Below, one piece after another: positions 7,092 to 12,491 of a stretch of 32,377 nucleotides of DNA. Origin of the DNA: Candidatus Rokuibacteriota bacterium. GTDB lineage: Bacteria > Methylomirabilota > Methylomirabilia > Rokubacteriales > CSP1-6. The stretch spans positions 1-32,377 of the forward strand of contig JACPSW010000005.1 of the NCBI GenBank assembly GCA_016193045.1, given 5' to 3'. Numbering within the stretch: position 1 is the stretch's first letter; each line of letters begins with the position of its first letter. The position numbers were made by a program, and so were the translations under genes. The notes under the pieces are model-generated. The model was not told the origin of the DNA. It saw nothing but the letters and a program-made list of their open reading frames with translations, and ran no database searches.

Positions 7092-7157
7092 TCCCGCGTT
7101 GGAGCGGACCGCGGGCTCGCCTTCGCTCGCTCGCGGCTGTTCACCTCGGCGTTAGAG
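7086..7157 (+). repeat. attC site E
   Basis: R'' is TTCTAAT (7086-7092) and R' is GTTAGAG (7151-7157). TCTAATCCCGCG faces CCTCGGCGTTAGA, and a GC-rich inner arm (GAGCGGACCGCGGGC) faces GCTCGCGGCTGTTC. The stop of the preceding membrane-protein frame (7089-7091) lies inside R''. Confidence 0.72.
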
Positions 7158-7186
7158 ATCCGCAAAAGCGCCTCCACTCCTGTCAC

Positions 7187-7204
7187 GCCATACGAACGTA
7201 TGGC
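7187..7204. promoter_or_regulatory. Perfect inverted repeat upstream of the BrnT/BrnA cassette genes
   Basis: GCCATACG-AA-CGTATGGC, an 8-bp perfect inverted repeat with a 2-nt centre, lies 32 nt before the brnT start. Its position and dyad symmetry suit an operator for the BrnA antitoxin, which represses its own operon in known systems. No clear -35/-10 pair was found with it, so the role is inferred. Confidence 0.45.
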
Positions 7205-7235
7205 TAAGCCGGCCGATTCGTGTTAGGCTGTGTCA

Positions 7236-7396
7236 GTGGCAAAGGCCCGCTTCGAATGGGACTCGAGAAGGGATCGGGAGAACCAAAAGAAGGTGGGGTC
7301 TTGACGGTGCGGTTCACATACCGCGGCGAGGTAATCCGAATCTTCGGGGCGGGTTACTGGCGGAAGGGCAAGCGGATCTATGAGCAAAAACATTAG
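7236..7396 (+). pseudogene. brnT: BrnT-family toxin remnant with internal deletion and frameshift
   Basis: The GTG at 7236 starts AKARFEWDSRRDRENQKK, the conserved BrnT N-terminus (FEWDxxKxxxNxxKH). The frame then ends at the TGA at 7302-7304. The C-terminal end resumes in another frame from about 7307: VRFTYRGEVIRIFGAGYWRK, then GKRIYE, corresponding to the xIRIISAR...ExxxYE end of BrnT. The central 40 or so residues, which carry much of the RNase active site, are missing. Deletion plus frameshift makes an active toxin very unlikely. The remnant ends 17 nt inside the antitoxin gene, as in intact brnTA operons. Confidence 0.75.
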
Positions 7397-7664
7397 GTAC
7401 ACGGACAAACCACTGGGAAGGCTGAAGGTCGTTGCTGACTTTCTTCCTCGCCCAGAGGACTTGGTCTTTCGGGAGGAAGGAGTCAAGGTCACGATCGCAT
7501 TAAGCAAGCGCAGCGTCGAGTTCTTCAAGACCCAGGCGCGCAGACACAACACGCAGTATCAACGGATGATCCGGCGCCTGCTCGATGCCTATGCTGAACA
7601 CCATTCGCGCTCTATAACGGCGCGCTCAACGCGGGCGCGCGCAAAGGCCGCGCGCGCCGGGTAG
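7380..7664 (+). CDS. brnA: BrnA/CopG-type antitoxin (integron cassette)
   Basis: A 94-residue protein. The core, YTDKPLGRLKVVADFLPRPE, then VKVTIALSKRSVEFFKTQAR and YQRMIRRLLDAYA, matches ribbon-helix-helix antitoxins paired with BrnT-like toxins. It would bind the toxin and repress the operon; with the toxin dead it is an orphan. Homologous similarity ends around residue 76 (AEHHS). The last 16 or so residues, rich in Arg and Ala, are encoded by the attC site, which the frame enters at 7612 before stopping at 7664. The ATG at 7380 overlaps the toxin remnant. Confidence 0.82.
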   Translation: MSKNIRYTDKPLGRLKVVADFLPRPEDLVFREEGVKVTIALSKRSVEFFKTQARRHNTQYQRMIRRLLDAYAEHHSRSITARSTRARAKAARAG

Positions 7665-7678
7665 CGGGAGCGTTAGAC
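7612..7678 (+). repeat. attC site F, overlapping the antitoxin 3' end
   Basis: R'' is CTATAAC (7612-7618) and R' is GTTAGAC (7672-7678). GGCGCGCTCAACGCGGG faces CCGGGTAGCGGGAGCG, and an inner GGCGCGCGC/GCGCGCGCC arm forms a strong stem. The antitoxin reading frame extends 53 nt into the site. Confidence 0.75.
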
Positions 7679-7712
7679 GTCGCAGGGCGGCATCTCGAGC
7701 GGAGTGGCCTCG

Positions 7713-8141
7713 GTGAGGAAGGGATACGATTTCTGGCGCCGTATGCGACGCAATCCTTATGCCGCCCGTATGCCTCCCGGCGCGAGAGCTCGCGCCGCCG
7801 ACAGGGCCGATGAGGACGAGCCACCACTTACCCGGGCCCAGATGCAGGAGTTGGACCGGCGCGTGAAGGACCTGCACGACAGGACGCGGTACTTGCTGGT
7901 GAGCGCCTTCGGCCCAAGGTTCGCCCTCTATTACAACGTGTCCGAGGACACGTATGGCATGAACGAGCCCGCTCACGCCACGCTCTTCAAGAGGCGCGCC
8001 GCGGCGCTCGCCATCAGGCGGATGCTCGGTGGCGGGGTGGAGATCGCCCGGTGCCGTGTCGACCGGCGCGGCCAGCTTGTCCTGAACTCGCTGGCGGCGC
8101 GGGGGCGGCACCTGCCGCCCAAGTCCACCAAGAGACGCTGA
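7713..8141 (+). CDS. Hypothetical protein (integron cassette)
   Basis: A 142-residue basic protein that I do not recognise. The GTG at 7713 is preferred over that at 7704 because GGAG lies 8 nt upstream. The N-terminal third is Arg/Ala-rich (YDFWRRMRRNPYAARMPPGA, ADRADEDEPPLTRAQMQELD), then a helical stretch RRVKDLHDRTRYLLVSAFG, then a more ordered-looking C-terminal half (FALYYNVSEDTYGMNEPAHA, ALAIRRMLGGGVE). It has no signal peptide or membrane segment. It starts 35 nt after the R' core of attC F, so it heads the next cassette. The stop is 2 nt before a small ORF. Confidence 0.6.
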   Translation: MRKGYDFWRRMRRNPYAARMPPGARARAADRADEDEPPLTRAQMQELDRRVKDLHDRTRYLLVSAFGPRFALYYNVSEDTYGMNEPAHATLFKRRAAALAIRRMLGGGVEIARCRVDRRGQLVLNSLAARGRHLPPKSTKRR

Positions 8142-8143
8142 CG

Positions 8144-8233
8144 ATGCCGCCCAAGAGGCAGGACTTCGAGGTCGAGCTGCAGCGTAGGTTTACTGCCGCA
8201 GAGGTTGACCAGTCCCTCGACGCGGTAGATTAG
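8144..8233 (+). CDS. Short ORF, 29 residues, ending inside a direct repeat
   Basis: MPPKRQDFEVELQRRFTAAE followed by VDQSLDAVD. It starts 2 nt after the preceding stop, and its last six or so codons and stop lie within the first copy of the 26-bp repeat. It may be a truncated protein cut where the HigA segment joined. No family was recognised and translation is uncertain. Confidence 0.3.
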   Translation: MPPKRQDFEVELQRRFTAAEVDQSLDAVD

Positions 8234-8238
8234 TTGAT
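8213..8238 (+). repeat. 26-bp direct repeat, copy 1
   Basis: It begins TCCCTCGACGCGGTAGATTA and is identical to 8570-8595, 357 bp downstream. It lies just upstream of the HigA ribosome site. Confidence 0.9.
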
Positions 8239-8252
8239 TAGGAGGGTCAATA

Positions 8253-8546
8253 GTGACGCGGAAGCTGCCAGCCATTCATCCCGGCGAGATTCTCCTCGAG
8301 GAGTTTCTGAATCCCTTGGGGATCAGCCAGTATCAACTGGCAAAGGACATCAGCGTCCCTCCTCGCCGGATTAACGAGATCGTACATGGTCAGCGGTCGA
8401 TTACCGCTGATACCGCGCTCCGTCTGGCGCGGTATTTTAGCACCTCTGAGCGGTTCTGGCTCAACCTGCAAAGCCGCTACGATCTCGACATCGAGAAGGA
8501 GCGGCTCGGGAGGCGATTGGAGCGTCAGGTGGTGGTGCGCGCATAA
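8253..8546 (+). CDS. higA: HigA-family antitoxin, orphan
   Basis: A 97-residue helix-turn-helix protein of the HigA/VapI family. It shows the hallmark HPGEILLEEFLNPLGISQYQ, then the recognition region ISVPPRRINEIVHGQRSITA and LARYFSTSERFWLNLQ. HigA neutralises the RNase HigB and represses the operon. HigB normally lies immediately upstream, but there is only the 29-residue ORF with no HigB features, so this is an orphan. The GTG at 8253 follows AGGAGG at 8240-8245. The unit is flanked by perfect 26-bp direct repeats. The stop lies in GCATAAC, which resembles an attC R'' half with no matching R' end. Confidence 0.85.
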   Translation: MTRKLPAIHPGEILLEEFLNPLGISQYQLAKDISVPPRRINEIVHGQRSITADTALRLARYFSTSERFWLNLQSRYDLDIEKERLGRRLERQVVVRA

Positions 8547-8569
8547 CGCTGTCGTGGCGACGCGGCGGT

Positions 8570-8595
8570 TCCCTCGACGCGGTAGATTAGTTGAT
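8570..8595 (+). repeat. 26-bp direct repeat, copy 2
   Basis: Identical to 8213-8238. It stops 6 nt before the extended -10 element of the HesB promoter, so it may carry the ancestral upstream sequence of that gene and mark the right end of the integron. Confidence 0.9.
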
Positions 8596-8601
8596 GCGGC
8601 C

Positions 8602-8610
8602 TGGTATAAT
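8602..8610 (+). promoter_or_regulatory. Extended -10 promoter for the hesB gene
   Basis: TGG-TATAAT (8602-8610): a perfect -10 box with the TGn extension, which can work without a good -35; none is seen. Transcription would start near 8617 and give a leader of about 30 nt, with AGGAGG at 8635-8640 before the ATG at 8646. Confidence 0.65.
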
Positions 8611-8645
8611 GGCCGTTGAGCGGCGAAATCGAACAGGAGGACTGA

Positions 8646-8972
8646 ATGCTCACGCTGACCGAGACGGCGGCAAAGAAGGTGCAGGACCTGCGGCTCGAGG
8701 AGGGGAAGCCTGAATGGGGGCTTCGCGTCCGGGTCGTGGGCGGTGGCTGCTCCGGGATGTCGTACGAGCTGGGGTGGGAGGAGCAGGCGGCAGAGGGGGA
8801 CAACGTGGTCGAGTCCCAAGGGGTCAAGGTGTACGTGGACAAGCAGAGCGCGCCGTACCTGGCCGGCAGTGAGATCGACTTTGTCGACAACAGCATGATG
8901 GGCGCGGGCTTCGCGATCAAGAATCCGAACGTGAAGTCGTCCTGCGGGTGCGGCCAGTCCCACCAATTCTAA
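8646..8972 (+). CDS. erpA: HesB/IscA-type iron-sulfur cluster assembly protein
   Basis: A 108-residue A-type carrier. The three conserved cysteines are present: Cys in VVGGGCSGMSYELGW and CGCG near the C-terminus (SSCGCGQSHQF). The order (LTETAAKKVQDL, GLRVRVVGGGCSG, DFVDNSMMGAGFAIKNPN) matches IscA/ErpA/HesB. It accepts and hands on Fe-S clusters to apoproteins. It has its own extended -10 promoter and a strong AGGAGG ribosome site, and lies 2 nt upstream of the molybdopterin synthase fusion, so they are probably one transcript. Fe-S and molybdopterin supply fit well together. The symbol is an inference within a close family: iscA or hesB would serve equally. Confidence 0.88.
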   Translation: MLTLTETAAKKVQDLRLEEGKPEWGLRVRVVGGGCSGMSYELGWEEQAAEGDNVVESQGVKVYVDKQSAPYLAGSEIDFVDNSMMGAGFAIKNPNVKSSCGCGQSHQF

Positions 8973-8974
8973 CG

Positions 8975-9664
8975 ATGAAGGTGCAAGTGCGGCTCTTCGC
9001 CCGCTACCGTGAGGCGGCCGGGCGGGACCGCGTCGAGCTGGAGCTCCCCGAGGGCGGCACCGTCGAGGCGGCATGGGCCGCCGTGGCGGAGCGCTACCCC
9101 GCGCTCCGGCCGTACCGTCCCCACACCCTCTTCGCCGTGGGCCAGGACTACGTGGCCCCCGAGCATCCGCTCCGCTCCGGCGACGAGGTCTGCCTGTTCC
9201 CCCCCGTCAGCGGCGGGTCGGACGGCCCGGACTTCTACCGGGTGACGAGCGAGCCGCTTTCTGAGGCCGCCGTCACCGCCGCAATCGGGAATCCCGAGGT
9301 CGGCGGCGTGGTGGTCTTCTCGGGCGTCGTGAGGAACGAGACCGGCGGCCGCCGGGTGAAGTTTCTCGAGTACGAGGCCCACGCCCCGATGGCGGAGGCC
9401 AAGATGCGCGAGATCGGCGACCTCGCGCGCGGGCGCTGGCCGGGCGTGAAGGCGGTCGCGATGGTCCACCGGCTGGGCCGGCTCGAGATCGGGGAGGCCA
9501 GCGTCGTCATCGCGGTGTCGGCGGCCCACCGGGCCGAGGCCTTCGAGGCCTGCCGCTTCGCCATCGACCGCCTGAAGGCGACCGTCCCCGTCTGGAAGAA
9601 GGAGTACTTCGAGGACGGGGAAGTGTGGGTCGGGCTCCAGTCCGAATGTGACCACCGGCACTGA
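8975..9664 (+). CDS. moaX: Molybdopterin synthase, MoaD-MoaE fusion
   Basis: A 229-residue protein starting at the ATG at 8975, 2 nt after the hesB stop. Residues 1-78 or so are MoaD: MKVQVRLFARYREAAGRDRV, RPHTLFAVGQDYV, and a tail LFPPVSGG ending in the GlyGly that must carry the thiocarboxylate. From SDGPDFYRVTSEPL on it is MoaE: GGVVVFSGVVRNETGGR, EYEAHAPMAEAKM, AMVHRLGRLEIGE, and the catalytic-lysine segment VPVWKKEYFEDGE. It converts precursor Z (cPMP) to molybdopterin. Because GlyGly is internal, the fusion would need cleavage after it to be active, as described for mycobacterial MoaX. It overlaps tilS by 17 nt. Confidence 0.9.
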   Translation: MKVQVRLFARYREAAGRDRVELELPEGGTVEAAWAAVAERYPALRPYRPHTLFAVGQDYVAPEHPLRSGDEVCLFPPVSGGSDGPDFYRVTSEPLSEAAVTAAIGNPEVGGVVVFSGVVRNETGGRRVKFLEYEAHAPMAEAKMREIGDLARGRWPGVKAVAMVHRLGRLEIGEASVVIAVSAAHRAEAFEACRFAIDRLKATVPVWKKEYFEDGEVWVGLQSECDHRH

Positions 9665-11042
9665 GTTCGTCGAGAAGGTTCTCAGGACGATTCGCCGCCA
9701 CGCGATGCTCGCGGGCGGCGAAACTGTCTTGGTCGGGGTGTCGGGCGGCGCGGATTCCATGGCGCTCCTCCACGCGCTCCGCGCCCTCCAGCCGCGCCTC
9801 GGTCTGACCCTCCACGTCCTTCACGTCCATCACGGCCTTCGGGCCGAGGCCGACTCGGAGGCGGCGTTCGTCGAGGACCTGGGGCGGCGCTGGGATGTGC
9901 CCGTCACCGTCGAGCGAATCCACGTGGTTGCGGAAGGGGGCGAGTCCCTGGAGGCGCAGGCCCGGAGGCAGCGCTACGCCGCGTTCGTGAAGGGGGCCCG
10001 GGCCCTCGGCGCCTCCCGGGTCGCCCTCGGCCACACCGCGGACGACCAGGCCGAAACCGTCCTCATGCGCCTTCTCGAGGGCGCTGGGCCGCGTGGCTTG
10101 GCCGGCATTCCCCCCCGGCGCGGCCGCTTCATCCGTCCCCTCATCGAGATCCGCCGTCGGGAGATCGAGGCCGAGCTGGAGGGCGCCGGGCTGGCATGGG
10201 TGGAGGATCCCTCCAATCGCGATCCCAAATACCTTCGAAACCGGATCCGCCACGACGTGCTGCCGTTTCTGGCGGCGGCCTACAATCCCCGGATCACCGA
10301 GGCGCTGTGCCGGGCCGGAGCGCTCGCGCGTGAGCTCGTGGAGGATCTGGAGGGCCTCGCGGCGCAAGAACTGGATCGCCTCGCCCGAATGGAAGACGGC
10401 GGCCTTGTCCTTTCGCGCGCCGCGCTCGCGGCGCTTCCGGCCGGCGTCGCGGAGGAGGTGTTGCGCCGGGCGCTGGACCGCCTCGACGAGCGCCGGCCGC
10501 TCCGCGCGTGGGCCCAGCGCGCGCTGGGACGGCTGGCCGGGCCAGGCTCGCCGGCGCCTGTCCGGGTGGGCCGCGTGTGGCTCGAGGTGAGCGGGGATTA
10601 CCTCCGGCTTTCCCGCGGACCCGCCGAACCCCTCGCGGAAGCGGCGCTTCCCGTTCCTGGTTCGCTGCCGCTTCCAGCCCTCGGGCTGAGGCTTGAGACG
10701 CGCGAGTTCGACCGTCCAGATTCGTATACACTTCCCTCGGACCCGCGGATCGCGGTCTTCGACCGGGCTGCGCTTCCGGCCCCGCTCAGCGTGAGGGGCC
10801 GCCGCGCGGGCGATCGGTTCCACCCCTTCGGCGCCCCCGGGGAGAAGCGGCTCAAGGCGTTCCTGATCGACGCCAAGATCCCGCGCTGGCGGCGCGACCG
10901 CCTGCCGCTCCTTTTGGCCGGTCCCGAAATCGCCTGGGTGGTCGGCTACCGCCGCGCGGCTCTGGCGCCGATCACGGGGGCGACCCGCCGGATCCTCGAA
11001 GTGAGGGCGATCCCCCTTGGCGAGGGCGGGCGGGCGGGGTAA
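9648..11042 (+). CDS. tilS: tRNA(Ile)-lysidine synthase TilS
   Basis: A 464-residue protein with the N-terminal PP-loop SGGADSMALLHAL that binds ATP, then HVHHGLRAEADSEAAFVEDL and ALGHTADDQAETVLMRLLEG, all hallmarks of TilS. The C-terminal domain is recognised in SVRGRRAGDRFHPFGAPGEK, RLKAFLIDAKIPRWRRD and WVVGYRRA. The enzyme attaches lysine to C34 of the tRNA-Ile with a CAU anticodon, changing it to lysidine so that it reads AUA; it is essential in most bacteria. The GTG start lies within the 3' end of the molybdopterin synthase gene in another frame, implying translational coupling. The htrA gene starts 1 nt after its stop. Confidence 0.92.
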   Translation: MTTGTEFVEKVLRTIRRHAMLAGGETVLVGVSGGADSMALLHALRALQPRLGLTLHVLHVHHGLRAEADSEAAFVEDLGRRWDVPVTVERIHVVAEGGESLEAQARRQRYAAFVKGARALGASRVALGHTADDQAETVLMRLLEGAGPRGLAGIPPRRGRFIRPLIEIRRREIEAELEGAGLAWVEDPSNRDPKYLRNRIRHDVLPFLAAAYNPRITEALCRAGALARELVEDLEGLAAQELDRLARMEDGGLVLSRAALAALPAGVAEEVLRRALDRLDERRPLRAWAQRALGRLAGPGSPAPVRVGRVWLEVSGDYLRLSRGPAEPLAEAALPVPGSLPLPALGLRLETREFDRPDSYTLPSDPRIAVFDRAALPAPLSVRGRRAGDRFHPFGAPGEKRLKAFLIDAKIPRWRRDRLPLLLAGPEIAWVVGYRRAALAPITGATRRILEVRAIPLGEGGRAG

Positions 11043-11043
11043 G

Positions 11044-12477
11044 ATGGGGGCCGTGTTCACGCGCTGGTCGGTGCTTCTCCTCGCCGCGCTGCTCCTCGCG
11101 GCGCCGCCCGATGCCGGAGCCCAGCAGGCCCCGGACCCGAAGGCCCCGCTCCAGGCGATGGAGGCGGCGTTCGTCTCCGTGGTGGAGCACGTCATGCCCG
11201 CGGTGGTCAACGTCAGCACCACCCCCCGGAAGGAGGCGGCCTCCGAGGAGCCCCGGACGGAGGAGCGCTTCCGGGAGTTCTTCGGGCCCGAATTCTTCGA
11301 GCGCTTCTTCCGGGGACAGCCGCCGCGCGAGCACGCGCGCTCCTCGGGGTCCGGCGTCATCGTGGACCCCGCGGGCTACATCCTCACCAACAACCACGTC
11401 ATCGAGAACGCGGCCACCATCGAGGTGCGGCTCTCGGACCAGCGGAAATTCGCGGCCACGCTCGTGGGGCGGGACCCCAAGACCGATCTCGCGGTGCTGA
11501 AGATCGAGGCGCCCGGCCCGCTCCCGGTGGCGGCGCTCGGCGATTCCGATCGCCTCAAGATCGGCCAGTGGGCCATCGCCATCGGCAACCCCTTCGGCCT
11601 CGACCGCACGGTGACGCTCGGGATCATATCCGCGACAGGCCGGATGAGGCTCGGGGTCTCGCAGTTCGAGAACTTCATCCAGACCGACGCCTCCATCAAC
11701 CCGGGCAACTCCGGCGGGCCGCTCCTGAACCTCGACGGGAAGGTGATCGGCATCAACACGGCCATCGTCGCGACCGGGCAGGGGATCGGGTTCTCCATTC
11801 CCGTCAACATGGCCAAGGACATCATGGCCCAGCTCATCAAGGGGGGGCGGGTCGTCCGCGGCTGGCTCGGGATCGTGATCCAGGACCTGAGCGACGAGCT
11901 GGCCGCCGGCTTCGGGATCGCGCCCCGGAGCGGCGTGCTGGTCGCCGACGTCATGAAGGACAGCCCGGCCGGGGCCGCGGGGCTGCGGGCCGGCGACATC
12001 ATCGTCGAGTTCGGGGGCCGGGCCACGCCCGAGGTGCCGGAGCTCCAGCGCCGCGTCGCGGCCACGCCCCCGGGGCAGCCCGTCCCGCTGACCGTCCTCC
12101 GGGACAAGAAGCCGGAGCGGCTCACCGTGAAGCTGGGCGAGATGCCGGGTGAAGAGACGCTCATCGCCGCGGCGCCCGCGCCCGACGGGTGGGGGCTCCG
12201 GGTGACGGCGCTGACCTCCGAGCTGGCCCAGCGCTACGACCTCACCGCGCGCGAGGGCGTGGTCGTCATGGACGTGGCGCCCGGGAGCCCCGGGGAGCGA
12301 GCCGGGATCCGGCCGGGGGACGCGATCCTGGAGGTGGCCCGCCGGCCCGTCAAGAGCGTCGAGGCCTTCCAGCAGGCCCTCGCCCAGGTGAAGCCGGGGG
12401 AAGGCGTGCCCGTCTACCTCCAGCGCGGCGGCGGCCGGAACGAGTACGTCGTCCTGAAGGGGCCCGAGGCGAAGTAG
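11044..12477 (+). CDS. degP: Periplasmic serine protease of the HtrA/DegP (MucD) family
   Basis: A 477-residue protein starting at the ATG at 11044, 1 nt after the tilS stop. An N-terminal signal peptide (TRWSVLLLAALLLAAPPDAG) has an AQA-like cleavage site, then the trypsin-like domain with catalytic triad H118 (TNNHVIENA), D148 (KTDLAVL) and S223 (GNSGGPLLNLDGK). Two PDZ domains follow (about 265-370 and 385-475), the second with VVVMDVAPGSPGERAGIRPG. It degrades or refolds damaged envelope proteins. The gene next to it encodes a sigma54 activator 15 nt downstream, which may respond to related envelope stress, though that link is only context. Confidence 0.93.
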   Translation: MGAVFTRWSVLLLAALLLAAPPDAGAQQAPDPKAPLQAMEAAFVSVVEHVMPAVVNVSTTPRKEAASEEPRTEERFREFFGPEFFERFFRGQPPREHARSSGSGVIVDPAGYILTNNHVIENAATIEVRLSDQRKFAATLVGRDPKTDLAVLKIEAPGPLPVAALGDSDRLKIGQWAIAIGNPFGLDRTVTLGIISATGRMRLGVSQFENFIQTDASINPGNSGGPLLNLDGKVIGINTAIVATGQGIGFSIPVNMAKDIMAQLIKGGRVVRGWLGIVIQDLSDELAAGFGIAPRSGVLVADVMKDSPAGAAGLRAGDIIVEFGGRATPEVPELQRRVAATPPGQPVPLTVLRDKKPERLTVKLGEMPGEETLIAAAPAPDGWGLRVTALTSELAQRYDLTAREGVVVMDVAPGSPGERAGIRPGDAILEVARRPVKSVEAFQQALAQVKPGEGVPVYLQRGGGRNEYVVLKGPEAK

Positions 12478-12491
12478 CCCGGGGCGCGGCC

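Larger units (their letters stand above)
2861..8569 (+). mobile_element. Chromosomal integron: decayed intI followed by attC-delimited gene cassettes
   Basis: The element is defined by an integron integrase remnant and six attC-like sites (starting at 4291, 5017, 5787, 6644, 7086 and 7612), all in the same orientation, each ending in a GTTAGRN- or GTTCGSC-type R' core. The cassettes between them hold one or two short plus-strand genes each, 450-841 bp per unit. The content is typical of sedentary integrons: toxin-antitoxin pairs, a DUF1326 protein and small unknown proteins. The region is less GC-rich than its neighbours. The integrase reads in the same direction as the cassettes, unlike class 1 integrons where it is divergent. 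The right boundary is inferred from the second 26-bp repeat next to the HesB promoter, and the left from the integrase. No convincing attI was found. Confidence 0.82.

Noticed and set aside
7221..7227. GTTAGGC as a further attC R' core
   Set aside because: It fits GTTRRRY but no matching R'' or L arms exist upstream, and it lies in the promoter region of the brnTA cassette.
4291..7678. CRISPR array or REP-type repeats
   Set aside because: The related sequences are attC sites: they differ in the centre, have gene-sized spacing and pair internally, unlike CRISPR repeats.
12189..12491. Longer N-terminus for the NtrC-type regulator
   Set aside because: The frame is open, but this sequence is the htrA C-terminal PDZ region in another frame; the receiver domain starts after the GTG at 12492.
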